IMG/VR virus record: IMGVR_UViG_3300025383_000034
Span: 1 to 50,109 of that record
Length of the DNA stretch: 50,109 bases
From: a virus
Strand: one strand, 5' to 3'
The notes under the pieces were generated by a model. The model searched no databases. It saw only the letters and a list, made by a program, of their open reading frames with translations, and was not told the origin of the DNA. Position 1 is the stretch's first letter. Each line of letters starts with the position of its first letter. The position numbers and the translations under genes are program-made. Below are positions 20,486-27,749 of this stretch, in pieces.

Positions 20486-22261
20486 TTAGGCTGGTGAGCG
20501 TCTGGATAATGACGCAGCAAGCTGCGGCGATCCAGAAGATGATAGGCCAGCGAGTAGAGATTGCAAAGCAGAGCCACCTTGGCCTTGTTGTGGGGCAGGC
20601 ATACCCATTGGTGGTTGCCCAGGTTGCTGTCCTGGTGCTGGCTGAGCTTGCTCTTCTCCTGGCTGTGGTGCAGGTGCAGGTTCTGGAGCAAATGCTTTAG
20701 TGATAATTTCTTCAATAGGGTTGCCGTTCTGGCGGCCCTGAATAACTTTTGCTATTGCTGTAATGACCTTGGATGGGTCACCACCCTGCATGGCAATTTG
20801 TGGAAGCGCATTAGCATAAGAAGCAACGGCAGCCATCAGGCTGTCGCGTAATTCCTCTACTTCAACGCGCTCTTCTTCTTGGGTGACGTTCATTTCCCAC
20901 GGCATTTGACGACGCAAAAAGTCGCGTGAGATAAGCTTATCGCCACGGGCTTGCAAGCCGAACACCAATGCACGGTTTGGATCAAGACCAGCCATCAAAC
21001 CGTAGGTCACATCGCAGGAGTAATCTCCCTTAATATCTTCCTTTGGAGTGTAGGTAATGGCATAAGGAGCGCCAGCGTTAATGCCGCGTACTTCCTTAGT
21101 AGCATCACCAAAGAGCTTCTCGTCCATCATAAAGCAAAGACGGATAACTTCCTTAAATGTCTCAGCAAAGACAGCTTGCGCAGTCTTGACCTGAGTATCA
21201 AAGCCACCCATGAGTGCCTGTACGCCACGACCAGTGACGATAGAACCTGACTGCTGACCAAGGCGGCCTTCTGGATAACGTGAACCAGTGCGCATTTCTT
21301 GGTCAAGAATTTCATTCTCTTGGAAAATGCCAGGTGGGATGTTTAGATCCACACGACGAATCTGCTGTGGGTTGGCAGAGCGAATAGTCGCATCTGGGCC
21401 AATCTCCAGAACGTTAACATCTGATGGCAAAGCAAATGGTGCCTGTACTGCCTTCTGCGCTGCTTCTAGCGAGAGTGACGCGAAGCGGGCACGGGCAACC
21501 TGTACCCACATAATGTCATCGAACTGTCCACGCTGATGCTCGTCTGAGTCAACACCTGGACGGAGCGCGATAGCGACAGGAATTTCACCAAGGTCATTAG
21601 CAACCTTTGAAAGAACAAAGTTGTTACGCTCTGGCAAGAACAGGACGAGCTGTTCCTTATCTTGGTAGCGATACATCTCCAGCATGCGCTCAGAGTTGCG
21701 GTTCTCGTACTGACCACGGATGATATTCTCATGTTCAGGAAAGTCGTTAATCAATTCACGGACTGTCTTGATGTAGCGCTTGCTGTAGGAGATGAGCTTA
21801 CCAAAGCGGTCAAACTCTGGGTATGCTCCAATAGGCGAGTCAATGCGAATCATTGGTCGCTTGTTCTCGTAGTCAGCTTCAATCAAAAATGGAAGAAAAC
21901 CAAAAGTCAAGTAACGGTCAGCACCTGAGTACATCAAGGTCTGAAGGTTGCATGTGTCGCGGTAGCCAGCGGCAATCATGGTGCGCTTGTCGGCACGACG
22001 GCGGGCTGCATCCGAGACGGTATTAGTCGTCATGCAGTTGAAGGCAGGAAGAGGCGCAATAACTTCAGCAACGTCGCGAGCTGCAACGTCAATGAAGTTA
22101 GCAATCATTGGCTTTGGATAGTCCTCAGAGAACATGCCAGGGAATACCTGGTCAAGCTTGCCCTGACGGATAGCCAGCAGATCATCATAGCGAGTATCGC
22201 GAGCGTAGTAATGCGCACGAAGCTTTTTGAGCTTGTCCGAGATTACGTCAATCTCTAGCAC
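20486..22261 (-). CDS. Portal protein
   Basis: The GTG start at 22261 overlaps the terminase stop by one base. The 591 residues have the look of a podovirus portal: ISDKLKKLRAHYYARDTRYDDL at the start in pieces, then ARDVAEVIAPLPAFNC, a region with IRIDSPIGAYPEFDRFGK, and DDIMWVQVARARFASLSLEAAQ. A Pro/Gln-rich, probably disordered C-terminus begins near residue 500. The protein would form the dodecameric ring through which DNA is packaged and to which the adaptor attaches. Placement right after the terminase supports this. Confidence 0.85.
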   Translation of the reverse strand: MLEIDVISDKLKKLRAHYYARDTRYDDLLAIRQGKLDQVFPGMFSEDYPKPMIANFIDVAARDVAEVIAPLPAFNCMTTNTVSDAARRRADKRTMIAAGYRDTCNLQTLMYSGADRYLTFGFLPFLIEADYENKRPMIRIDSPIGAYPEFDRFGKLISYSKRYIKTVRELINDFPEHENIIRGQYENRNSERMLEMYRYQDKEQLVLFLPERNNFVLSKVANDLGEIPVAIALRPGVDSDEHQRGQFDDIMWVQVARARFASLSLEAAQKAVQAPFALPSDVNVLEIGPDATIRSANPQQIRRVDLNIPPGIFQENEILDQEMRTGSRYPEGRLGQQSGSIVTGRGVQALMGGFDTQVKTAQAVFAETFKEVIRLCFMMDEKLFGDATKEVRGINAGAPYAITYTPKEDIKGDYSCDVTYGLMAGLDPNRALVFGLQARGDKLISRDFLRRQMPWEMNVTQEEERVEVEELRDSLMAAVASYANALPQIAMQGGDPSKVITAIAKVIQGRQNGNPIEEIITKAFAPEPAPAPQPGEEQAQPAPGQQPGQPPMGMPAPQQGQGGSALQSLLAGLSSSGSPQLAASLSRRSPA

Positions 22262-24162
22262 TATAAGTACCCCCCGTTAGCCGCTTGCTGTTCTTGTCGT
22301 CGTTGATATTCTTCTAGGTTAATCACCTTGCGATTTTCATTCTGCCATCTGGTAGCAAAAGGATTTTTCACAAAGGAGTGGCCGTAAGCACCCGCCTGGT
22401 TGATGTAGTCACGCATCTGCGTTTCCGCGAACCAGAGGGCCATGCAGCCGTCTTGCTTATTTTTAGTGCCAGGTGCCCACGTGATGAGCTGCTCTATGAG
22501 CGACTTAATGCCTTCATTGTCGGACCGTGGCAAATCTATAAGGTTGTTCTTTATGTGCGCACCAAGCTTGTCCATGGTGCCGAACAGTGGTGCCATTGAG
22601 GCAACACCAAACTCAGCGTCCATCTTGTTCGCACCTGTATAGTGCTGAACGAGGCGTATTCCGCGTGAAGCAAGGAAGCGGTTAATCTCTTCGTCCATGG
22701 TGAGGAACAACTGAAATGCGTTCTTCTCAATCACCCAGACCGATGGACGATACTTGTCCGTCCATTCAAAGATCAACTCGCGAATACGCTGGGGCGTAGG
22801 AGCTGGCATGCGTGATGCTTCTAGGATGTACCGCTTGCCTGTCGTCTTGTCGCCTGAGTAGGCGATGGAGAATGTATCTCCCGACATAGCTGGGTCCATA
22901 GAGCAGATGGTGTAGCTGCTGCCTAAATGTTGCGGGTGACCAGGCGCACCTGGTAGCAAAGGCCCAATGGCTCGCATGCCCGATACGGAACCGCGAACAC
23001 ACTCAGCCGAAAAGACTGCTTCGCTTTCCACGTCTTGCTGCTGGTAGACCATGGCCCATGTCTTTGGGTCAAGAACACCGCGACGCTTGCGTAGGTTATG
23101 TCCATCCCAGCGCGGATACAAACCGTCTGGCCCGATATTCGCATCGTCGCCTAACCACGGCTTGTCGCTTCGTGGCCATAGGGTAACCCAATCCTTTGGG
23201 TCATCGGCAAATTCAAGAACCGCTGGCATAGCCAAGTATGTCCATGGCGATGTGCCATCTGGATAACGGTCAGGGTTACGCATCTCGCGATATAGGTCAA
23301 TCGGATCGACGCGAGTACCCACGACAAGAATCTTGCCTGTGGGACCGACACGGGTTAAAACTTCCTGTTGTATCCAGCGAATCTGCTTTTCGTATTCGTT
23401 GGCGTTAGCCAAGGTCACGCAGTCGTCCAGAACAATCAAGTCAGCACGCGCACCGTAAATCTGTCCGCCGATGCCCAGCGCTTGTAGCGTAGGGTCTTTT
23501 TCACCCGAGTCGCGCTCTAGGTAAATCGCATCCTGCGTCCACTTATCTGCCGCTTCTTTGTAACCATCGGCAGGAGCATAACGACGCTGCAACTCAGCGT
23601 AGGCTGGTTGAGTCAGGCGCTGCTTGACAGCGTAGAGAAAGTCCTTAGCCATTGTCAAGGTCTTGGAAACAATCTTGATACGGATGTTCGGATCTATACA
23701 GATACGGTAGGTGATGTAGTCGATAGAGACAGTCATCGACTTGGCATGCTCAGGGGGCATGTTCACCAGGACGTAGTTGGGAAAGCCCTCTTCATAGGTC
23801 ATGCTGGGGTGAACCCACGCAGGCTTGCCTTCTTCCAACATTGAGATAATGTTGCGCTGGTGGTCAAAGGTCTTGGAGTTGAGGTACTTGGCCCGAAAGT
23901 CCTCAAAGCTGATGGACGCGTCTTCGTCGCTAATCACGCCGTCTCGGCGCTGGACGGCGCGAGCTAGGTCAACCGCCTCTTTGAATTGCGCGTCTGAGGC
24001 GCGGTAGTACTCATAGGACTTGATGGACTTACCTGTAGCCTTAACAGCATCTGCGATGCTGTAGCCCTTGGTAATCATCTCAACGATGACCTGCTTGGCC
24101 TGGCTGGCCGAGATAGTTGAGTCTGGCGCGATCTTGTACTTATTCGCCGATGGCTTAGCCAT
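22261..24162 (-). CDS. terL: Large terminase with built-in N-terminal helix-turn-helix
   Basis: The start at ATG 24162 (MAKPSANKYK) is preferred over an ATG nine bases upstream. Residues about 25-70 form a homeodomain-like helix-turn-helix (VIVEMITKGYSIADAVKATG, then YEYYRASDAQF), the kind usually found in small terminases. The ATPase follows, with a degenerate Walker A (MPPEHAKS near 135) and Walker B (LIVLDDC). The C-terminal RNase H-like nuclease shows its three acidic sites in SMDPAMSGDT, VWVIEKNAF and NKQDGCMALW. It pumps DNA into heads. No separate small terminase gene was recognised, so the N-terminal domain may recognise the packaging site. Confidence 0.92.
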   Translation of the reverse strand: MAKPSANKYKIAPDSTISASQAKQVIVEMITKGYSIADAVKATGKSIKSYEYYRASDAQFKEAVDLARAVQRRDGVISDEDASISFEDFRAKYLNSKTFDHQRNIISMLEEGKPAWVHPSMTYEEGFPNYVLVNMPPEHAKSMTVSIDYITYRICIDPNIRIKIVSKTLTMAKDFLYAVKQRLTQPAYAELQRRYAPADGYKEAADKWTQDAIYLERDSGEKDPTLQALGIGGQIYGARADLIVLDDCVTLANANEYEKQIRWIQQEVLTRVGPTGKILVVGTRVDPIDLYREMRNPDRYPDGTSPWTYLAMPAVLEFADDPKDWVTLWPRSDKPWLGDDANIGPDGLYPRWDGHNLRKRRGVLDPKTWAMVYQQQDVESEAVFSAECVRGSVSGMRAIGPLLPGAPGHPQHLGSSYTICSMDPAMSGDTFSIAYSGDKTTGKRYILEASRMPAPTPQRIRELIFEWTDKYRPSVWVIEKNAFQLFLTMDEEINRFLASRGIRLVQHYTGANKMDAEFGVASMAPLFGTMDKLGAHIKNNLIDLPRSDNEGIKSLIEQLITWAPGTKNKQDGCMALWFAETQMRDYINQAGAYGHSFVKNPFATRWQNENRKVINLEEYQRRQEQQAANGGYL

Positions 24163-24205
24163 ACATCTCACCTACCCTAAATATCCCGCCGCGACTAGCG
24201 CGCGG

Positions 24206-24379
24206 CCTATGGGTCATCAACCTACGGTTGGTAACCTGACGGGGCGGCTATGCCGACCCTATGGTAATCCCTATGGAAATAACTTAGGGGGCTGGGCGCA
24301 GCCCTGCCTGTGGAAAACGATATACCTATGGTCATATATATGATCTATACATACCCAAGCTCCGCTTGGTTACCATAGG
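24206..24379. repeat. Cluster of five CCTATGG iteron-like repeats
   Basis: CCTATGG occurs at 24206-24212, 24258-24264, 24270-24276 and 24325-24331, and inverted (CCATAGG) at 24373-24379. Two copies extend to CCCTATGGNAAT. Between them are perfect hairpins, for example 24289-24304 (GGGCTG/CAGCCC) and 24355-24369 (CCAAGC/GCTTGG). The cluster is gene-free and lies just outside the terminase start. It could be a replication origin, a packaging site or an operator array. Confidence 0.6.
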
Positions 24380-24388
24380 TTTATTTAA

Positions 24389-24408
24389 GGGGGCGTAGCC
24401 CCCGTTTT
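24389..24408 (+). terminator. Strong hairpin terminator in the control region
   Basis: A perfect GGGGGC/GCCCCC stem (24389-24394 and 24398-24403) with a GTA loop is followed by GTTTT on the plus strand. Rightward it fits a terminator. On the minus strand, in the leader of the terminase transcript, it lacks a good T-run and could act as an attenuator or processing site. Confidence 0.55.
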
Positions 24409-24490
24409 AGCTGTCGGGTTTTTTCCATGCTTACAAAACCCTCTATATATATTAAGGGTCAAAAAACTTGTTTTGTCCCGCTTTTATTTC

Positions 24491-24506
24491 TGTGAATTAC
24501 ATCACA
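24491..24506. promoter_or_regulatory. Crp/GlxR-type operator
   Basis: TGTGA-ATTACA-TCACA is a perfect palindromic-half match to TGTGA-N6-TCACA, the binding site of cAMP-receptor family regulators, including the TA in the centre preferred by corynebacterial GlxR. It lies between candidate divergent promoters in the gene-free control region. A host cAMP-responsive regulator could act here; this is inferred from the motif alone. Confidence 0.6.
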
Positions 24507-24512
24507 ATATCT

Positions 24513-24536
24513 AAAGTCAGTATTTTATACTACTTT
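24513..24536. repeat. AT-rich inverted repeat beside the Crp-like box
   Basis: AAAGTCAGTAT and ATACTACTTT face each other across a TTT loop with one bulge. It begins seven bases right of the Crp-like box. It may be an operator for a second regulator or a hairpin in the leftward leader. Confidence 0.4.
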
Positions 24537-24551
24537 CAGAAAAAAGATTTT

Positions 24552-24580
24552 TGTCACATTGGCCCGCAGATCCTATATTT
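24552..24580 (+). promoter_or_regulatory. Candidate rightward promoter (TTGTCA-N17-TATATT)
   Basis: The -35 TTGTCA at 24552-24557 and -10 TATATT at 24575-24580 are 17 bases apart. It would transcribe a long leader towards 25017. A weak hairpin followed by TTTTT at 24635-24668 could attenuate it. Identified by pattern only. Confidence 0.4.
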
Positions 24581-24599
24581 AGAAAAAATTGTTTGGTTG

Positions 24600-24629
24600 A
24601 TAGTAATACATAGTCACACTCACTGTTAA
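24600..24629 (-). promoter_or_regulatory. Candidate leftward promoter for the structural operon
   Basis: Minus-strand TTAACA (24624-24629), an 18-base spacer and TACTAT (24600-24605). It would start a leader of about 430 bases that carries the inverted repeat, the Crp-like box, the hairpins and the CCTATGG cluster before the terminase. Weak match at the -10, so tentative. Confidence 0.35.
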
Positions 24630-24944
24630 AATCCCCCGAGTCGATAGTTAGACTTTGCGGGCGTTTTTGTCTACATTTACACCGTAAGTTTAGACTTAGA
24701 CCGAGGATTGAGGCGCTCGGATTGTGCGCGATTGGTGGCTTATCTTGTGTATATAAAGGCTATTGGCTGGCGATTGGTAGTTGATTGGGGGCGCTTCGGG
24801 GCTGGTGGGATGACTGTCCCTACACAACCTGCACACAACCCACGGGATAATCAGACACAAGATAGCCCCCGACAACCCCCGAGGATCTGGCAAAATGGGA
24901 GAGTTTCGTTACCAAATTGTTATCAAAATATGCGTGAAGGTGGC

Positions 24945-24973
24945 TTGACACGCCTACACGGTAGGCGCATAAT
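24945..24973 (+). promoter_or_regulatory. Rightward promoter whose spacer is a perfect palindrome
   Basis: TTGACA (24945-24950), exactly 17 bases, then CATAAT (24968-24973): a near-consensus vegetative promoter. The whole spacer is an inverted repeat, CGCCTAC-ACG-GTAGGCG, which is where a repressor or spacer-binding activator would sit. It lies 44 bases before the first rightward gene, whose AAGGAG is at 25003-25008. This is the best promoter in the window. A 14-base piece (ACACGCCTACACGG) recurs inside that gene at 25119-25132. Confidence 0.75.
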
Positions 24974-25016
24974 TCGGCTATCGGCACAAGCCGACAGACT
25001 AGAAGGAGACTATAAA

Positions 25017-25196
25017 GTGGTGAAAAATCCCGTTAAATTGGATATGAGCAAGATTAGCTCAATAAGCACAAGCTATAGCGGAAAGATCCGCCTATGCACC
25101 ATTCAGTTTAAGAATGGCACACGCCTACACGGCGATTACGATACATTCCACGCTATCAACCGTGGCGAGCTTGTCTATCGTGGAGAGGTAGCTTAA
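25017..25196 (+). CDS. First rightward early gene, 59-residue protein
   Basis: A longer open frame extends back to 24708, but it would run through the promoter. The GTG at 25017 has AAGGAG eight to nine bases upstream and is the likely start. The product begins with two Val codons, KNPVKLDMSKISSISTSYSG, then KIRLCTIQFKNGTRLHGDYD, and ends NRGELVYRGEVA. It looks like a small beta-rich protein. Family and function unknown. It is the promoter-proximal gene of an operon of miniproteins, so a host-takeover role is possible. Confidence 0.7.
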   Translation: MVKNPVKLDMSKISSISTSYSGKIRLCTIQFKNGTRLHGDYDTFHAINRGELVYRGEVA

Positions 25197-25198
25197 TC

Positions 25199-25363
25199 GT
25201 GGTGTATATCGTCGAAATTCGCGGACGGGGCGTTATGCCATATGAGTTTAACTCTAAGCAAGAGGCGGAAGATTACGCCGTCACCATGACCGTCTGGCAA
25301 GGCGGACAGTATCGAATCTCCCGCGTACGTCGCGGATCGTTAAAGGCTAAGGTGAGCGCATGA
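25199..25363 (+). CDS. Small basic protein (54 residues)
   Basis: A GTG start two bases after the previous stop gives VYIVEIRGRGVMPYEFNSKQ near the N-terminus, then EAEDYAVTMTVWQGGQY, and a basic end RISRVRRGSLKAKVSA. The stop overlaps the next start (ATGA). The pattern of strand, helix and strand with a basic tail suggests a small RNA-, DNA- or protein-binding factor. No family recognised. Confidence 0.7.
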   Translation: MVYIVEIRGRGVMPYEFNSKQEAEDYAVTMTVWQGGQYRISRVRRGSLKAKVSA

Positions 25364-25479
25364 AGCGACAACACCCACCCGTCTATTATCATGTCCGCCT
25401 AGTGGTTCGGATAGCCTTCTACCTATCCCCCGCTATCGCGATTACTGTACTCATGCACGGCAAGGCATTTTTAGGCTAA
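25360..25479 (+). CDS. Membrane miniprotein (39 residues)
   Basis: The ATGA overlap couples it to the previous gene. After MKRQHPPVYYHVRLVVR comes a hydrophobic stretch, IAFYLSPAIAITVLM, ending HGKAFLG: a single membrane span with a basic cytoplasmic end. Function unknown; early phage membrane peptides often act on host envelope or secretion. Confidence 0.6.
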   Translation: MKRQHPPVYYHVRLVVRIAFYLSPAIAITVLMHGKAFLG

Positions 25480-25491
25480 TGCTGACGTACT

Positions 25492-25542
25492 TTCCACGGT
25501 TCGCGCCGTGGAAGGTGCGAGAGTCTTAGATCAAGCACTCTC
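25492..25542 (+). promoter_or_regulatory. Two hairpins in the leader of the 150-residue gene
   Basis: The first is a perfect 8-base stem (TTCCACGG at 25492-25499, CCGTGGAA at 25506-25513). The second pairs GAGAGT (25519-25524) with ACTCTC (25537-25542). Neither has a T-run. They fill the gap before AAGAGG and the start at 25563, so mRNA processing, stability or translational control is likely. Confidence 0.5.
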
Positions 25543-25562
25543 ACGACTAGAAAGAGGAAAAA

Positions 25563-26015
25563 ATGCAAGGTAAAGAGATTAAGAAAGTACTAGACACTAT
25601 TACAGAAGAAAATCTCACTAACGGTTCACTCGGTGAGCTATGGGATGAAATGCCCGACCACGTAGCGGGCAAGGATTGGGTGGGCGAGATTGCCGACATG
25701 GCATGGCGCGCTAAAGATTGGCTAAATGATGAGGACGACTACACCGAGGACACGGTCACCGATCCTTCTATTCATCTCGCCGACAGCGAGGTTGAAGACT
25801 ACTACAGCACCATAAATAAGCGCGTGCAGGCGCTCGCGCTATGGGCACGTCCTGAATTAGATGATGAGGTGCAAGAATTTTTCGGTGGCGAGGTTAATCC
25901 GACCTTGACCGATCTTAACTCTCACTATTTATTCGTAGCTATGCAAGGTCTAGCCTATCGAATTTTAGCCTATGCCTACAGCAAGGCTAGCGAGCTGGAA
26001 GGGGCGGAAGCATGA
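25563..26015 (+). CDS. Acidic early protein (150 residues)
   Basis: The protein is acidic and mostly helical: MQGKEIKKVLDTITEENLT at the start, then WLNDEDDYTEDTVTDP, a middle helix INKRVQALALWARPELDDEV and an Ala/Glu end. The strong charge raises the possibility of a DNA-mimic or a host-factor inhibitor, but that is speculation. AGAGG precedes the start. The end overlaps the next gene by four bases. Confidence 0.7.
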   Translation: MQGKEIKKVLDTITEENLTNGSLGELWDEMPDHVAGKDWVGEIADMAWRAKDWLNDEDDYTEDTVTDPSIHLADSEVEDYYSTINKRVQALALWARPELDDEVQEFFGGEVNPTLTDLNSHYLFVAMQGLAYRILAYAYSKASELEGAEA

Positions 26016-26224
26016 GCGAACACACACACGCACCCTACGGCGGGGTAGAAACTTACCCTCACGCGAAAATAGGCAAGTGCCTATGCGGGGTTGATTTAGT
26101 CTCCTACCTTGCCCCCGTAGGCGCTAAATATAATTGGGAAGATTGGGACGTTACCGCACTCGATGACCCGTGCCTATCGTGCGGGGGATACAATACGCCG
26201 TCATGTTGCGAGGCTGAAGAGTGA
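26012..26224 (+). CDS. Zinc-binding miniprotein (70 residues)
   Basis: Cysteines occur as KCLCG near residue 23, PCLSCGG near 54 and SCCEAEE at the end, with several His at the N-terminus (MSEHTHAPYGG), which suggests a treble-clef or zinc-ribbon fold. It is translationally coupled on both sides. Unknown partner; part of a series of five or more Cys-rich proteins in this operon. Confidence 0.7.
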   Translation: MSEHTHAPYGGVETYPHAKIGKCLCGVDLVSYLAPVGAKYNWEDWDVTALDDPCLSCGGYNTPSCCEAEE

Positions 26225-26520
26225 ACGCGCTCTATATATGCGCCGAATGTGATTGGTCAGATTCGGATCGCGACTACTTTACAGAAGATGACGGGGATAT
26301 TTATTGTTCTCTTCACGCCGTCGCGAACTTGTGCGGGGCGTGCGGACAGTACGATCGATCCACTAGCCACGCCTGCGACCTTGCGCCGTTTATCTCCTAT
26401 GAAATGGTGTGCCCCGATTGCGACTCACTCGCGACCCATATCACCACGCGAGCGCCGATTATCGCCTGCTCATGCGGGGGACAATTTACCCTTATCTCAC
26501 GAAAAGAGGCTGAACTATGA
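26221..26520 (+). CDS. Double zinc-ribbon protein (99 residues)
   Basis: The GTG start overlaps the previous stop. The N-terminal half has CAECDWSDSDRDYF and CGACGQYD; the C-terminal half has MVCPDCDSLATHI and ACSCGGQFTL. These are two CxxC...CxxC knuckles, as in rubredoxin-like or zinc-ribbon proteins that bind nucleic acid or RNA polymerase. Likely a regulatory or adaptor factor in early infection (inference). Confidence 0.75.
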   Translation: MNALYICAECDWSDSDRDYFTEDDGDIYCSLHAVANLCGACGQYDRSTSHACDLAPFISYEMVCPDCDSLATHITTRAPIIACSCGGQFTLISRKEAEL

Positions 26521-26711
26521 CCGAGTACGAATATGAAGTGAAATTTTATGGTAGCCAGTGGGTTATTAATATCTTGTGCTACCACGAACACGACAACGAG
26601 ATAGGAGACGTGCCGATTATCGATTGGGCGCTTACCGTAGCCGATCATAACGGGCTAACTATTCCACTGTATGAGTCTGTCTCGGTGGAGAAGACGGGGG
26701 TGTTATCGTGA
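26517..26711 (+). CDS. Small early protein (64 residues)
   Basis: It starts MTEYEYEVKFYGSQWVINI and contains DVPIIDWALTVADHNGLTI, an alternating strand pattern, ending EKTGVLS. It overlaps both neighbours by four bases. No Cys pair and no membrane span. Function unknown. Confidence 0.65.
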   Translation: MTEYEYEVKFYGSQWVINILCYHEHDNEIGDVPIIDWALTVADHNGLTIPLYESVSVEKTGVLS

Positions 26712-26851
26712 CCCTATCCGACCTTATACGCTGGCACAAGAGCGAGGCTAGCCTCTACGACCGCGAGGGTTATTTGGCCGAGCAACACTTCCACGAGAGC
26801 GCCGTGCAGGTACTGACCGCGCTAGCTTATGCCGAGCAGGTGAGCGCATGA
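26708..26851 (+). CDS. Small helical protein (47 residues)
   Basis: GTG start in a GTGA overlap. MTLSDLIRWHKSEASLYDRE leads into a helix HFHESAVQVLTALAYAEQ. It ends VSA, as does the 54-residue protein of the same operon (25199-25363), and the DNA there (GGTGAGCGCATGA) is the same in both, because it includes the next gene's start region. Function unknown. Confidence 0.6.
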   Translation: MTLSDLIRWHKSEASLYDREGYLAEQHFHESAVQVLTALAYAEQVSA

Positions 26852-26916
26852 CCGAGCCACTGTGCGGAGACTGTCTGCGACCACTGAAGGATCGGTGCCA
26901 TTGTCAGGACAAGTAA
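26848..26916 (+). CDS. Cys-rich 22-residue peptide
   Basis: ATGA overlap with the previous gene. The peptide MTEPLCGDCLRPLKDRCHC has two pairs of Cys plus one His: a minimal zinc knuckle. It is the last gene before a hairpin at 26925, so it may be a genuine micro-gene rather than chance; the overlap and Cys spacing support it. Confidence 0.5.
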   Translation: MTEPLCGDCLRPLKDRCHCQDK

Positions 26917-26924
26917 CCCGCAAT

Positions 26925-26971
26925 AAATAACCCTCGGCGTGCTTGACATGTCGGGGGTTATTTCATAATCT
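26925..26971 (+). promoter_or_regulatory. Hairpin terminator combined with a promoter
   Basis: AAATAACCC (26925-26933) pairs with GGGTTATTT (26955-26963), extended inwards by wobble pairs to about 13. The loop holds TTGACA (26943-26948), and CATAAT (26964-26969) or TAATCT (26966-26971) follow at 15 or 17 bases. The element could end the first early transcript and start the next. Two short hairpins (26981-26996, 27004-27018) follow in the leader. Confidence 0.55.
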
Positions 26972-27043
26972 CATCCATGTACGCCGACCGAGGCGTATTG
27001 GCAACGGCATATCGCCGTAGCTCAGCGACAGAAAGGTTATATC

Positions 27044-27250
27044 ATGTCGGATCAATTAATCGAACAAGCCAAAAAGGCGAACGAATACACGCATGCACAC
27101 TCGGAAGGTTTTACTGAAGGTTGGAACCTAGCCATTGCCGAGGTGTTAGGCGTTTTGGCAGACCGCTTGGACATTGTAAATCTATTAGAACGTGATTCAG
27201 CGGAGATTCAGATCATTATCCGCGCCGTAAAGCAAATGAGCGACAAATGA
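27044..27250 (+). CDS. Small helical protein (68 residues)
   Basis: The start follows AAAGG. The sequence MSDQLIEQAKKANEYTHAHS continues with FTEGWNLAIAEVLGVLAD and ends VKQMSDK, almost entirely helical. First gene after the promoter-hairpin element. Its FTEGWN segment resembles FDKGWNHG in the 57-residue protein at 33949. Function unknown. Confidence 0.65.
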   Translation: MSDQLIEQAKKANEYTHAHSEGFTEGWNLAIAEVLGVLADRLDIVNLLERDSAEIQIIIRAVKQMSDK

Positions 27251-27333
27251 TTGTCGTTATTCTGGCCTTTGTAGCTACACTCGCAGGCGTTGCCCTGGAG
27301 TTTGCCCTATCGTCGCGGGAGAGCGACGAGTGA
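27247..27333 (+). CDS. Membrane peptide (28 residues)
   Basis: ATGA overlap with the upstream gene and GTGA overlap with the WhiB gene. Residues 1-20 (MIVVILAFVATLAGVALEFA) form a single membrane span followed by a short charged tail. Its tight coupling to both neighbours argues that it is real. Confidence 0.55.
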   Translation: MIVVILAFVATLAGVALEFALSSRESDE

Positions 27334-27749
27334 TATTTAACTACGACCTACCCGCAGCATGTCGGGATATGGACGGCGATATATGGTTCCCAGAGGCTAT
27401 CCGCGTGAACGTGGGAGAAAAGCCAAAGCCAAAGTCGCAGGACATTATTGACACAACTATCCTGGCATTAGCTATCTGTAACACGTGCCCTATCCAACAG
27501 ACCTGCCTTCAGGCAGCCATAGATAACCGCGATGAGCATGGCATATGGGGCGGAACTTTCCCCTATGAACGCCACACCGTAGCGCCATATGAAAAGACCA
27601 TGGATCTTGGTTTTATCTGGCAATCAAAGCTACGCAAATTCGCAGAACAGAAAGGCTTAGTATGTCCACCACTCCCCGCACCAACGCCAGGGTATGCACC
27701 CGCAGAAAGTTTCTCTGCATTTCTCCCCTTATTGTCCTTGTCGTTATGA
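27330..27749 (+). CDS. WhiB-family regulator 1
   Basis: WhiB-like proteins are actinobacterial [4Fe-4S] proteins that bind the main sigma factor and steer transcription. Here the four cluster cysteines are at residue 11 (PAACRDMDG) and in ICNTCPIQQTC near residues 49-59, followed by the turn HGIWGGTFPYERH. The DxD-type segment MDGDIWFPE is also typical. The C-terminus is longer than usual and overlaps the next gene by 88 bases. Phage WhiB proteins can block host WhiB2 (known for mycobacteriophage TM4); the same role here is inference. Confidence 0.9.
   Translation: MIFNYDLPAACRDMDGDIWFPEAIRVNVGEKPKPKSQDIIDTTILALAICNTCPIQQTCLQAAIDNRDEHGIWGGTFPYERHTVAPYEKTMDLGFIWQSKLRKFAEQKGLVCPPLPAPTPGYAPAESFSAFLPLLSLSL

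Noticed and set aside
24708-25016. Extended N-terminus of the first rightward gene (103 more codons)
   Set aside because: It would translate through the promoter and its palindrome, and no ribosome site precedes 24708; GTG 25017 has one.
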